64,000 nt of DNA, taken from contig NZ_JAOVZT010000003.1 of the NCBI RefSeq assembly GCF_025716945.1, forward strand, positions 149,898 to 213,897, read 5' to 3'. The first letter of the stretch is position 1. Each line of letters starts with the position of its first letter. Below the pieces are notes generated by a model. It searched no databases and was not told the DNA's origin. It worked only from the letters and a program-made list of their open reading frames with translations. A program made the translations under genes and the position numbers. This DNA comes from Geodermatophilus sp. YIM 151500 (lineage in GTDB: Bacteria; Actinomycetota; Actinomycetes; Mycobacteriales; Geodermatophilaceae). Below are positions 48,786 through 57,341 of this stretch, piece after piece.

Positions 48786-51023
48786 CTACAGGGCGGCCTC
48801 CCACTTGTAGACGAACCCGCTGGACGAGGGCAGGACGAACGGCACGAACCGGCTGTCCCGGCTGTGCAGCGCGGTCGGCGCGCCTGCCGAGTTCCGCCCG
48901 GCCGGGGGGACGTCCTCGACCGTGTCGATGTCGGCGAGCTTGACCCAGGTGCCGGGTCGACCGAGCTCCAGGTCGACCTCGACGTCGTACGGGCTGAAGT
49001 TGAGCAGCACGACGAGGGTGTCCCACGGGTCGTCGTTCGGTCGGGCCCGCCATCCGACGACCGCCCGCCCCCCGCCGTGCCGGGCGTCCATCCACGGGCC
49101 GAGGATCCAGGCGTGCCGCCCCTCCCCCGCTGGGTCGTATCCGGCCAGCCGGAGGCCGGGGTACCGGCGGCGGAGGTGGATCAGCCGGCTCGCCCAGCCG
49201 AAGAACGCGTGGTCGTCCAGCCGCGCCGGCCAGTCCACCGTCACGACGTTGCGCGGTTGCGAGAGGTTGAACTCCTGCCCCATGTAGATCATCGGCTGGC
49301 CGAGGGCCACCACGGTGGCCAGCAGACCGAGCCGACCCTTGCGGTCCCTGGTCTCGGGTCGGTCGAGCCCGGGGATCGCGCCGACGGCCTGGGCGACGCT
49401 GTCCTCGTCGTGACTCTGGCAGTAGTTCACGACGTTGTTGGTGTGGGCGGCGAACCACGAGCGGCTGAAGTACAGGGAATCGGCCAGCCGGTCCGGCGTC
49501 GCATCCTGCCCCTCCCACGGGGTCTCCAGCAGCAGGGCCTTGACCTTGTCGTGGAACAGCTCGGCCCACTGGGCATAGCCGTCGTAGCCGGACCGGTTGA
49601 GGTCCGTCTCGTTCGGCAGGTTCTCGGCCACCAGGACCACGTCCGGCACGAGGTCGTGGAGCTCCCGGGCGAGCCGGTGGAGGAAGCCGTGGTCCATGAC
49701 CGTCCAGTGGGTGGCGTCGAGACGGAAGCCGTCGACGTGGTACTCCACCAGCAGGAGCTTGCAGGCGTCCACCAGTAGGTGCTGGACCAGGGGACGCTCG
49801 GTCGCCACCCGGTTGCCCCACCGCGTGGCACGGGGGCTGAAGTACAGCCCGCCCGCGAAGTCGTTCTGCCATCGGAGCACCAGCCCCCACAGCGGGTTGT
49901 CGTCGTTGCTGGTGTGGTTGAAGACCACGTCGACGAGGACGGCGATCCCGTGGGCGTGCGCCGCGTCGACCAGCGCGCGCAGGTCGTCCGGCGTCCCGAA
50001 GTCGCGCTCCACCGTCATGAACAGCGACGGGTCGTAACCGATGCTGCTGGGCCCCTGCGGGCTGGGCACCTCGGCCAGGGGCATGATGCTGAGCGCGTTG
50101 ATCCCCAACCGCTCGAAGTAGCCGGTCTCGATCCGCGCGGTCACACCGGCGAACCGGCCCCTCTCGCCCGGGGTGATGTCGGGGTCGGCCTCGGTGAAGC
50201 CGGCGACCGACAGCTCGTAGAGGACGAGCTCGTCGATCCGTGGCCTCCGCCACCCGGCGTCGTGCCAGAGGTAGGTAGCGGCGTCGACCACGACCGAGTT
50301 GTTCCTCGTGAAGTCCGGACCCAGCTGCCGGGCGTAGGGGTCCACTGAGACGCGGACGTTCTGCGCCACGCCGCCCGCGACCACGAATCGGTACTCACCG
50401 CCGACCGGGAGCCGGTCGGTGATGCCCAGCCAGACCCACGACTCACCGCCGTAGGCGGAGTAGGGCGTCAGCGGCACGAACCGGTCGGGATCAGGGTGGG
50501 CGGCCCAGGGGTGCTGCCAGCCGTTGAAGTCCCCGGTCAGGTGGACCGTCGCGGCTGTGGGGTGGTGGAGGCCCACGAGCACCCGGCCGTCGGTGAGCGG
50601 GGTGGCCCCCAGGCCGGAGAGTCCCCCGCCGTCGGGCAGGTACCCGCCCGGCCGGAAGGCCCCGGCGCCCTGCAACCGGCGCAGGTAGGCCTCCGCGCTC
50701 TCACCGGCCGGCGTCGACGGCTCCAGGCGGTAGGTGAACGGCGACCGCGCGCAGGCCCAGACCGAGGCCCGTTCGCCGTCGGTCGGGCCCTCCGGGTGGA
50801 AGACATGGTCGACGCCCTCCCACGGCCCCTCCGGGCGCTCCCCGTCGCGCAACGTGAAGCCGAAGGTCGGGCGGACCGGCCGGACCTCGAAGACCGGCCC
50901 GAACCCGTCCTTGCCGGTCGGGTGGTGGTCCTCCGTCCGGGTCGACCCGGCGTACCAGACGTGCAGCCGGGGGTCGGCGAACCCCCTGGCGTTGTCGACG
51001 TGCACGGTGACGGTCAGCGGCAT
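48786..51023 (-). CDS. GH13 alpha-amylase family glycosidase
   Basis: A 745-residue GH13 protein. N-terminal beta domains (including HLTGDFNGWQHPW, CBM48-like) precede the barrel. The conserved regions are DVVFNHTS (I), GFRLDATHW with the nucleophile Asp (II), LVAENLP with the acid Glu (III) and CQSHDEDS (IV). Overall order resembles glycogen-branching or maltooligosyltrehalose-type enzymes, but the exact reaction is open. No signal peptide. ATG 51023 has GGAGGG 6 nt upstream; ATG 51029 is too close to it. It appears to be the last gene of the dead-S8/inhibitor operon. Confidence 0.88.
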   Translation of the reverse strand: MPLTVTVHVDNARGFADPRLHVWYAGSTRTEDHHPTGKDGFGPVFEVRPVRPTFGFTLRDGERPEGPWEGVDHVFHPEGPTDGERASVWACARSPFTYRLEPSTPAGESAEAYLRRLQGAGAFRPGGYLPDGGGLSGLGATPLTDGRVLVGLHHPTAATVHLTGDFNGWQHPWAAHPDPDRFVPLTPYSAYGGESWVWLGITDRLPVGGEYRFVVAGGVAQNVRVSVDPYARQLGPDFTRNNSVVVDAATYLWHDAGWRRPRIDELVLYELSVAGFTEADPDITPGERGRFAGVTARIETGYFERLGINALSIMPLAEVPSPQGPSSIGYDPSLFMTVERDFGTPDDLRALVDAAHAHGIAVLVDVVFNHTSNDDNPLWGLVLRWQNDFAGGLYFSPRATRWGNRVATERPLVQHLLVDACKLLLVEYHVDGFRLDATHWTVMDHGFLHRLARELHDLVPDVVLVAENLPNETDLNRSGYDGYAQWAELFHDKVKALLLETPWEGQDATPDRLADSLYFSRSWFAAHTNNVVNYCQSHDEDSVAQAVGAIPGLDRPETRDRKGRLGLLATVVALGQPMIYMGQEFNLSQPRNVVTVDWPARLDDHAFFGWASRLIHLRRRYPGLRLAGYDPAGEGRHAWILGPWMDARHGGGRAVVGWRARPNDDPWDTLVVLLNFSPYDVEVDLELGRPGTWVKLADIDTVEDVPPAGRNSAGAPTALHSRDSRFVPFVLPSSSGFVYKWEAAL

Positions 51024-51120
51024 GGTCATCCCTCCGGCCTCGCGTGGACAGTTGCCAGGCGCCTGCGCTCGCCGCTCCGCCGGCCACTTGCCTGTGCCGG
51101 GCGTGGTGCCTCGGGACCGG

Positions 51121-51359
51121 CTACCAGTTGATCGGCACACCCGGCGGACCCAGGTCGACCTGCGTCTGGGGCGGGACGTCGGCGACGCCAGGCACACCGC
51201 GCAGCCGGCCGAGCGCGTCGTCGGGAGCGGTCCGATGATGACGCCGATCTGGTCGAGCAGCTGGTCGGTCGTGAAGCCATGGGCGGCCAGATCCGCGGCG
51301 ACCTGCGCGAGATCACGATGCCCGTCGCTGGTGACGACCCATCGCTTGCTGCTCGCCAC
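51121..51359 (-). pseudogene. Frameshifted stand-alone prodomain/inhibitor-like gene
   Basis: Two frames give one protein of about 79 residues: SSKRWVVTSDGHRDLAQVAA, HGFTTDQLLDQIGVIIGPL, then after a one-base shift near 51223 DDALGRLRGVPGVADVPPQT and a C-terminal GVPINW. This is the pattern of an I9-like subtilase prodomain (two strands, 'G..V..V'). GGGGAAGG lies before GTG 51359. It lies directly after the dead S8 gene and so repeats the peptidase-plus-inhibitor layout. Confidence 0.65.
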
Positions 51360-51427
51360 GGCACCTTCCCCTCGTTCGGCACCCGCGGGCGCGGACCACC
51401 CGGACAACCGGTGGTCCTCGACCGTCG

Positions 51428-51990
51428 TCACGGAGCCTGCACCAGCCCCGCTCCCACCCGCGAGGCCGGGTGAGGCAGTCGCTTCGCCGCCGCCTGCAGC
51501 TTTCTCCGCGGCTCATGCCGCGAAGCGAGGAGGACGTTCGCGCCCACAGTGCCGCACAGCCGGCGACGTGCGGAGTGGCCATGCCCGTCCCGTTCTTCGT
51601 CCCGTGGCAGGTGGGCCAGGGCACCGACGAGAAGACCCGCGTCCCGCCCCGGCGATCTCGACCTTGCCGAAGTTGGAGATGGACAACGGCGCCAGGGTCC
51701 GGTCCACGGACGCGACCGACATGATCGTCGGCGAGTTCGCCGAGCACCGGTGGCCGCCGATGCGTTGCCGGCGGCCCCGATGAGCAGCCCGTCGGTCCGC
51801 GCGGCTCGGCCGGCCACGGTGTAGTCGGCCTGCACCGGCGACTGCGAGCCGAGGGACATCGAGATGACCTCGCACCGGCTGGCGATGGGCCGGTTCATCC
51901 CGGCCACCGTCCCCTGATCCGCGAAGACGAAGCGGGGAGGATACGGGCTGGAAGGACAGAACTCGTCATGGTGGGTCACCCACAGGCCGT
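51428..51990 (-). pseudogene. Decayed S8 subtilase with Ser-to-Gly at the active site
   Basis: Fragments in three minus-strand frames match one subtilase C-terminal half in order: CEVISMSLGSQSPVQADYTV, GLLIGAAGNAS, NSPTIMSVASVDRTLAPLSI SNFGKVEIAG-like sequence, NGTGMATPHVAGCAALWA, and a tail RVGAGLVQAP. At least two frameshifts are needed. The usual GTSMATPH motif reads GTGMATPH, so the nucleophile is lost. The prodomain and the Asp/His part are deleted, yet the SARP-type promoter upstream is intact. Confidence 0.75.
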
Positions 51991-52015
51991 GCGAGCAGTG
52001 ATCGAGGCAGCCGCA

Positions 52016-52058
52016 CGCTAGGGACGCCGCCGTCACGCAGTCGTCACCGGCGCGTCAC
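52016..52058 (-). promoter_or_regulatory. SARP-type promoter upstream of the dead S8 gene
   Basis: Minus-strand GTGAC at 52058-52054, 52047-52043 and 52036-52032, exactly 11 bp apart and all perfect, followed after 11 nt by TAGCGT. It may still drive the inhibitor remnant and the GH13 gene. Confidence 0.78.
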
Positions 52059-52433
52059 CCCCTCCGGCGCTCGGTAGAGCGGGATGGGAAGGCCGGTCAG
52101 CAGAGGCGCCGGCCGTTGCACACGGTCGTGGGGCGGAACGACGTGGGGTTGCCGTCGAACCCGTGGGTCCTCCCCAGGACGGTGGGTCGGGGTAGCCGCC
52201 GACCGTTGGGGCCACGAGGCAGGCCGTGGACCGGACCGCGTGCGTGGTGGCTCGGTCCGGGTGAACAGGCAGGCGGTGTGCGCCCCGACCGGGCGCGGCG
52301 CGGTGGGACGGCAGTGACGGGGCGGTGCCGCGGACCCTGGATCGTCGTGGGAACGGGCGCGCTCCCGCTGAGCGGAAGACGAGGGGGTGGGATGTCCAAG
52401 ATGCCCGCGGCTGAGGCACCGATGGAGCCGTCC
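52059..52433. other. Non-coding interval
   Basis: No frame with consistent coding bias and no strong hairpin. It separates the dead S8 promoter from a divergent pseudogene. Confidence 0.45.
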
Positions 52434-52846
52434 TGACGCTGGTGATCCCGGTCGAGCCCGGGCCGCAGGACGCGCTGCGCACGAAGCTCGAGCAACTGCA
52501 GGCCCTCCCCCGAAGGGACAACCCGGTCATGACCGCACTGGGCGAGATCGCCGCCGTGCACTTCGCCCGGTTCGTATCTTCTCGACGACACGCGGCTGGC
52601 CGTGACCACCACGTACGACGGGTCCTTCGAGCGCTACATGATGGACCTCGTCGACTACATCCGCCTGGTCTTCGACACGGTCCTCGAGCACATGGCCGAC
52701 CCGCCGCCGCTGCCGGTCCGAAATCACCGCGACGAAATTTCTCGACTACGTCCGCCGGCACGACCTGCGCTGCGTGCCGCCGTATTACAGCGCCCAGCCC
52801 GGCCGGACGGTGCTGGACATCGACGTCCAGGGCCTGGTGGTCCGTA
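52434..52846 (+). pseudogene. Frameshifted conserved gene fragment
   Basis: Three plus-strand frames join as one decayed protein: LTLVIPVEPGPQDALRTKLE, AAVHFARFV, then LDDTRLAVTTTYDGSFERYM and DLVDYIRLVFDTVLEHMADP, then FLDYVRRHDLRCVPPYYSAQ. I recognise the pattern 'HFARFV.LDD' from actinobacterial proteins of unknown function associated with peroxidases, but cannot name it. Two frameshifts inactivate it. Confidence 0.5.
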
Positions 52847-53004
52847 GCTGCACCATGCCAACCGCACGTCACCTGGGGATACGCATCGACCTTGCGCCGG
52901 CCGCCCGGAGGCCCCCCTTGCTGGCCGGCACCGCCCCAGGGTTCCCGAGCTGGAACCCGGTCAAGCCCACCGGCGGTTCGTGCTCCCCCGGCGCGGGCCC
53001 GTAC

Positions 53005-53739
53005 TCAGGACGCCGCACGACGCCCTGCTCCGAGGCCCCGGACCAGGCGGGTCATCTGCTCGGTCGGGGCGACCCCTAGCTCGTCGTGGAGCATCTGCCG
53101 GAACAGCTGGAAGGCCCGCACCGCCTCGACGACGTTCCCCTCGGCGAGGTGGACCCGCACGAGGGTCCGATGAGCACTTTCCCGCAGCGGCTCGGCCTGC
53201 ACGGCCAGGTGCGCGGCCTGCACTGCCATACCGTGGTGGTCAGCGGCGGCGAGCCGGGCAGCTACGGCCTCGAGTGCGTGCATGCGGTGCTGCCGCACGC
53301 GCTCACGCTCGAGCAGCACCCAGTCGTCGTACCAGCCGGGCAGGAGATCGCCCCGCAGTGCCGGAGGCGGGAGGGACACGCGGTCGACCCGGGCCTGGGG
53401 GTCCAGCGCCCGCTCGGCCCAGCCGTGCAGCTCCCGGACGTCGACACGGACGTCGGCAGCGAGGGCGAGCGCGTCACCGGGCCCGTCGACGAGTCCCGGT
53501 GCGGCCTTGCGGAGCCGCCACAGCGCCGATCGCAGGCTGGCGTGGGCTTGCCCCTCGGGGGCCTCGGGCCACAGCTGGCCCGCGACCGCCGTCCGGGTAG
53601 GTCGATCGAACAGGCACAAGAAGGCCACCAGCCGCTGCACCCCCCGCGGGAGATCGCCCACCGGCTGCGGCGAAGGGCACGTCGACCGCAGGGTGAAGCC
53701 GTCGAGGAGCTCGATCCGATAGACCGACGTAGGATTCAC
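53005..53739 (-). CDS. SARP/BTAD-family transcriptional activator
   Basis: A 244-residue regulator of the Streptomyces antibiotic regulatory protein type. The N-terminal OmpR-like winged helix includes YRIELLDGFTLRS and QRLVAFLCLFDRPTRTAVAG QLWPE-like sequence with ASLRSALWRLRK. The rest is the bacterial transcriptional activation domain (LPPPALRGDLLPGWYDDWVL, LRESAHRTLVRVHLAEGN). SARPs bind direct repeats spaced 11 bp just upstream of -10 elements. Eight such promoters lie between 33.5 and 52.1 kb, making this gene their probable activator. GTG start. Confidence 0.88.
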   Translation of the reverse strand: MNPTSVYRIELLDGFTLRSTCPSPQPVGDLPRGVQRLVAFLCLFDRPTRTAVAGQLWPEAPEGQAHASLRSALWRLRKAAPGLVDGPGDALALAADVRVDVRELHGWAERALDPQARVDRVSLPPPALRGDLLPGWYDDWVLLERERVRQHRMHALEAVAARLAAADHHGMAVQAAHLAVQAEPLRESAHRTLVRVHLAEGNVVEAVRAFQLFRQMLHDELGVAPTEQMTRLVRGLGAGRRAAS

Positions 53740-54194
53740 GCCCGCCAGAGAGCCCCCGCCCGGCCCTGATACACCGGCACACCCGGACAGAGCGCACGCC
53801 CGAGAGGAGTCGCACCGGACGACCTCAGCCGTCGCTCCGCGGAAGTTCCAGGCGTGTGATCCCCGGGGCGGAGAGCGGGATCGCCCGGACGACTGATTCC
53901 CTCGTGGACGGCGTCCTCGTACCCGGCCTCGATGCGCGCCCGGATGGTGGCGTCGGAGAAGCCCGTCGGGGAGGACAGGTCCTCCGGAAGGGCCGACGTC
54001 ATCAGGCTGAAGTGATGGATCTGTCGCTGGGCGAGCAGAGCCTGGTAGGTCGGCTCGCCACGGAGGTCGCTGTCGGCCGGAAGCTGCTGGTCGATCCTCG
54101 TCATGAGGTCGACGAACCGGTCGATCCGGTCGAAGAGGGCCTCCTCGAGCGTGAACTGGCTGGTGAATCGGATCTCGATCATGCGATCCAGCAC
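53736..54194 (-). pseudogene. Conserved C-terminal fragment (possibly patatin-like)
   Basis: The frame MIEIRFTSQFTLEEALFDRI, DRFVDLMTRIDQQLPADSDL and FSDATIRARIEAGYEDAVHE is clearly coding for about 100 residues, then becomes Arg/Pro-rich. It resembles the end of patatin-like phospholipases, but this is uncertain. It begins abruptly beside a transporter fragment and probably lacks its N-terminal part. Confidence 0.4.
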
Positions 54195-54304
54195 GTCAGG
54201 CAGGTCTGCGGAAGCGACGCCACCTGGATCGGCAACAATCCGACGACGATCAGCTCCCGGACGGCTGACGGATCCCCGGATGCGGCCGCTCCAGAGCGTC
54301 GATG

Positions 54305-54409
54305 GCCGACACCGAACAGCCCGATGGCGACCGGGATGACGTCGATGCCGTTGATCAGCTCGGTGGAGCCGAAGGTGTAGCGCTGCTGGCCGCCGCCGAC
54401 GAACGACAC
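54305..54409 (-). pseudogene. Fragment of a TctA-family transporter permease
   Basis: The frame reads QRYTFGSTELINGIDVIPVA then IGLFGVG, the conserved core of tripartite tricarboxylate transporter TctA proteins. Only about 30 residues remain; sequence on both sides is unrelated. The ISL3-type fragment abuts it. Confidence 0.55.
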
Positions 54410-54423
54410 CTGGCCGTCTGGCT

Positions 54424-54747
54424 GGCCTGGTCGTGCCCCAGCAGCTGCGGTCGGCCTACCGGCACGAGCGCACCGCCGAGGGCCGCACGATCGCCGAGAA
54501 GGTCATCGACTCCTTCCCGACCTGCCCGGTCCACGAGATCGCCCACCTGGGGCGGACGCTGCAGCAGCGGCGCGAGGCGTTCCTGGCCTACTTCGACACC
54601 GGCCGCGCCAGCAACGGCGGCACCGAAGCCGTCAACGGCCTCATCGAGCTCCACCGCCGCATCGCCCGCGGCTTCCGCAACCGCGACAACTACCGGCTAC
54701 GCATGCTGCTCATCGCCGGCGGCCTGACCAGCTCCCACCTCAGGTGA
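54424..54747 (+). pseudogene. C-terminal remnant of an ISL3-family transposase
   Basis: About 105 residues remain, including CPVHEIAHLGRTLQQRREAF, then FDTGRASNGGTEAVNGLIEL and GFRNRDNYRLRMLLIAGGL, the standard end of ISL3 transposases with the catalytic Glu in GTEAVNG. The N-terminal three quarters are missing. Its left edge meets the TctA fragment. Confidence 0.8.
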
Positions 54748-55081
54748 AGAAGAGCCAGCAATCCGATCCGTGTCACGCCGTATCAGCCGGCGACCGGGTG
54801 CGTCTTCTTCGTGCAGGTCGGCACGGCGTCCAGCGTCTGGCAAGGCGACGGGCCGGGCCGGCGCTCAACCCACGAGCGGCAACTTGCCGAGAAAGGGCCG
54901 CCATGCCTCCTTTCGAACCCCGAGATGGAGGCACGCACGGGCTTCCACTCCCCTGCCGCCCTCGGGACAGAGGACATCCCGACCGAACTGGAGGCCGCGC
55001 GCCGGCGGTCGCGGTTGGCGGACACCGACGAGATCCGTTGGTCAGGGATGGAGGAGTCCAACACGATCACGGGAGGGCGTC

Positions 55082-56158
55082 ATGAGTCCACGACCCGGCC
55101 AGGAGAGCCGGTTCCGGCGTCACGGTGGCCGCAGCTGGTCGCAGGAGATCGAGACGACGGCAGCCGCACTCTGCACGAGGATGGAAGTGATCCGGGCACG
55201 GCCACTCCCAGCTGAGGTGTCCGAGGCTGAGAGGACTGCGATCCTCGATGGCGTCAAGATACTTGTTGGCGCGGCGCTCGATGCTGCGCGTGGAGAGGAC
55301 CCTGAGTACCGGACGCTGCGGAGTTGGTGGCGAGGAACCAGCATCGAGGCGGCCTTCCGCAAGTCCCATCAGGCCGAAGCGGAACTCGCGCGTCTGTACG
55401 ACCCACATGAGGTGGCGGCCGAAGAGTTGCCCACGGTGGCACGCATCGACGTGGCTCTCAACCGCGACGACCCCGTCCGCGCCGAGGCCCGCCGTCTGCT
55501 GAGCATGCCTCCGGGAGCGCAGAAGCGGGCGCTGCTCAGCAAGCTCATCCAGGTCGGGCACGAGGCCGTCGACGGATCCCACGCACGGCTCCGGAACTTC
55601 CGCAACGTCCTCCTCACCGCGTCGTGGTGCATCGCCGTCCTCGTTCTCGCGTTCTCCGCGGTCGTCATCGTCAACCCCGGGGCTGTCCCGTTCTGCTTCG
55701 AACCGGGCTTGGCACCCGGCGCCGACGGCATCGCAGTGGCGTGCCCCACCGGGGACGACGACGGTCAGCTGCCCGCTCCGCTGGACGTGGTCGTGGTAGG
55801 CCTGCTCGGCCTGCTCGGCGGAGCCCTGTCGGCCGCCGTGTCGATCCGGAACCTCAAAGGGACTGCGACGCCGTACGACGTCCCGATCGCCCTCGCGCTG
55901 CTGAAAGTGCCCGCAGGGGCATTGATGGCGCTGGGCGCGCTGATCGCGATCCGCGGGGAGTTCATCCCCGGCCTGAGCGCTCTGGACTCCCAGGAGCAGA
56001 TCCTCGCCTACGCGCTGGTGTTCGGGTACGCGCAGCAGCTCCTGACGGGTCTCATCGACCGGCAGGCCCAGGGGCTTCTGAACGCGGTGCCCAGCAAGGA
56101 CGCCGCGCAGGACAGGCCGCAGTTGTCGGTGACGACGCGTCAGGAAGCCCTGGCGTGA
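55082..56158 (+). CDS. Membrane protein of unknown function with N-terminal helical domain
   Basis: A 358-residue protein. Residues 1-190 are soluble and helical (AAFRKSHQAEAELARLYDPH, RAEARRLLSMPPGAQKRALL). Four hydrophobic segments follow: VLLTASWCIAVLVLAFSAVV, LDVVVVGLLGLLGGALSAAV, LLKVPAGALMALGALIAI and ILAYALVFGYAQQLLTGLI. The last three are connected by the conserved-looking GLLGGALSAAVSIRNLKGT. GGGAGGG precedes ATG 55082. No family recognised; it looks intact among fragments. Confidence 0.7.
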   Translation: MSPRPGQESRFRRHGGRSWSQEIETTAAALCTRMEVIRARPLPAEVSEAERTAILDGVKILVGAALDAARGEDPEYRTLRSWWRGTSIEAAFRKSHQAEAELARLYDPHEVAAEELPTVARIDVALNRDDPVRAEARRLLSMPPGAQKRALLSKLIQVGHEAVDGSHARLRNFRNVLLTASWCIAVLVLAFSAVVIVNPGAVPFCFEPGLAPGADGIAVACPTGDDDGQLPAPLDVVVVGLLGLLGGALSAAVSIRNLKGTATPYDVPIALALLKVPAGALMALGALIAIRGEFIPGLSALDSQEQILAYALVFGYAQQLLTGLIDRQAQGLLNAVPSKDAAQDRPQLSVTTRQEALA

Positions 56159-56260
56159 ACTCGCGCACGCAAGTTCGTGGGAACGAGCGGCCGGCGCCGC
56201 TACCACCCGGCATTCGGGAGCCTCTCCCCTGCGTCACCCCGGCCAACAGTGGAGGACACG

Positions 56261-56605
56261 ATGGGACGAAGCATGCAGCCCGTCCGGCTCCCGAGCAGCG
56301 ACACGCACGAAGTGGAGTTGGAGCGGGCGGTCGACGCGACGGTCACGGAGGTGTGGCGGACCAGCCAGCCGAAGGTCGAGGACGGGCCCACCGTCAGGGA
56401 GCCCATCCTCTTCGAGCTCGAGAGCGCTACCTCAGCTTGTCGTTCAACCCTTGACCGGCTCACCGCTGGTGGGTGCGGCTCGGGTGCCGGCCTTGCCGAC
56501 GGCGTGACGGGGAGCGCGGTGCCGGTTCTTGACTCCGGGTGGGCGTCCGGGGCCGGGGTGGGCGGGTTTCGGCGCGCTGGCCGGCGAGGGGGTCTTCGCG
56601 CGTAG
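56261..56605 (+). pseudogene. Small gene probably truncated by an IS insertion
   Basis: A good start (GGAGG 5 nt before ATG 56261) leads into MGRSMQPVRLPSSDTHEVEL then ERAVDATVTEVWRTSQPKVE. At about 56440 the sequence becomes the 3' end of a minus-strand transposase, so the rest of the frame (Gly/Arg-rich) is not original. Function unknown. Confidence 0.45.
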
Positions 56606-56995
56606 GCAGCGAAACCCGCGGCGGACCCGCGCCGGGGTCAGCCGCTCGGTCGGCAGCGGCTTCTCCCAGGGCAGGCGCAGATCGGTCGCGAGCGGGCGGG
56701 CCAGCCGCAGCTGGGTGTGCGCGGCCAGGACCAGCCATGACCAGCTAGGTCCAGCGGTCGGCCGCGGCCGGCAAGCGCAGCCTCGGGCGGGTCCAGCCCC
56801 AGACCTGCTGGGTGAAGCGGATGGTGTGTTCTAGGTCGAAGCGGCGCAGATGGGCCTGCCAGCAGACGGTGACCGCGGCGGCGTCGACGCCGACCACCGA
56901 GGTCCACAGCCAGACCAGCTTGGCCCCGGTGGTGACGCTCGCACTGGTCAGGCCGGGTGTAGGGCAGCGATCCGGGGCGGTGGGGTGAGCCCGTA
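56444..56995 (-). pseudogene. C-terminal part of a DDE transposase, frameshifted
   Basis: Two frames combine: LVWLWTSVVGVDAAAVTVCW, HLRRFDLEHTIRFTQQVWGW, PAAADRWTW, then the C-terminal RPGPGRPPG-like Lys/Arg-rich tail before the stop at 56444. The motif RRFDLEHTIRF is typical of a common actinobacterial transposase group. The N-terminal half is absent and one frameshift lies near 56745. It separates two truncated host genes. Confidence 0.65.
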
Positions 56996-57056
56996 GGCGC
57001 GGAGAATGCCCTGCTGGGCGGTGGTCGGCTCGGTGGTCTGCGGTTCCACCGCGAGG

Positions 57057-57164
57057 GCTACTGGTCGGCTCAGCGGTCCGTACCGCGTCATCTACTCGGT
57101 CCGTGACGACGAGGTGGTCGTCCGCGTCGTCCGGATCTCTCACCGCGCCGACCTCCATGGCTGA
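57057..57164 (+). pseudogene. C-terminal remnant of a RelE/ParE-type toxin
   Basis: The plus strand reads GRLSGPYRVIYSVRDDEVVV then RVVRISHRADLHG and stop, the canonical RelE ending with conserved Arg and His. The upstream part was replaced by the transposase fragment and no antitoxin remains. Confidence 0.7.
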
Positions 57165-57207
57165 TCCCCGTCTGGAGACGCCCGAAGATCAGCTCGCAGG
57201 CGTGCGC

Positions 57208-57241
57208 CGTGTGCGCAGGTATCGAGTCGCCCCTCGGGCGC
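57208..57241 (+). repeat. 34-bp dispersed repeat, copy D
   Basis: Starts CGTGTGCGC and ends GTCGCCCCTCGGGCGC, a slightly diverged copy. As with copy A, a strong hairpin (57248-57286) begins 6 nt after its end. Confidence 0.75.
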
Positions 57242-57247
57242 TCTTGC

Positions 57248-57286
57248 GAGGTCGCGGCACATCGGTTCCCCGATGGCCGCGACCTC
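57248..57286. terminator. Hairpin after repeat copy D
   Basis: Outer arms GAGGTCGCGGC (57248-57258) and GCCGCGACCTC (57276-57286) pair perfectly; inner arms CATCGG and CCGATG close on TTCC. It lies 55 bp beyond the stop of the minus-strand SDR and may terminate it, or belong to the repeat element. Confidence 0.65.
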
Positions 57287-57341
57287 TGTTGTCCGGCCGT
57301 GATCGGTGGCCCTGGACGGACCCCGGAGCGCCGGTCAGGCG

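Noticed and set aside
19462..57241. A CRISPR-like array made of the 34-bp repeats
   Set aside because: Copies are 6 to 25 kb apart with genes between them, and no cas genes are present.
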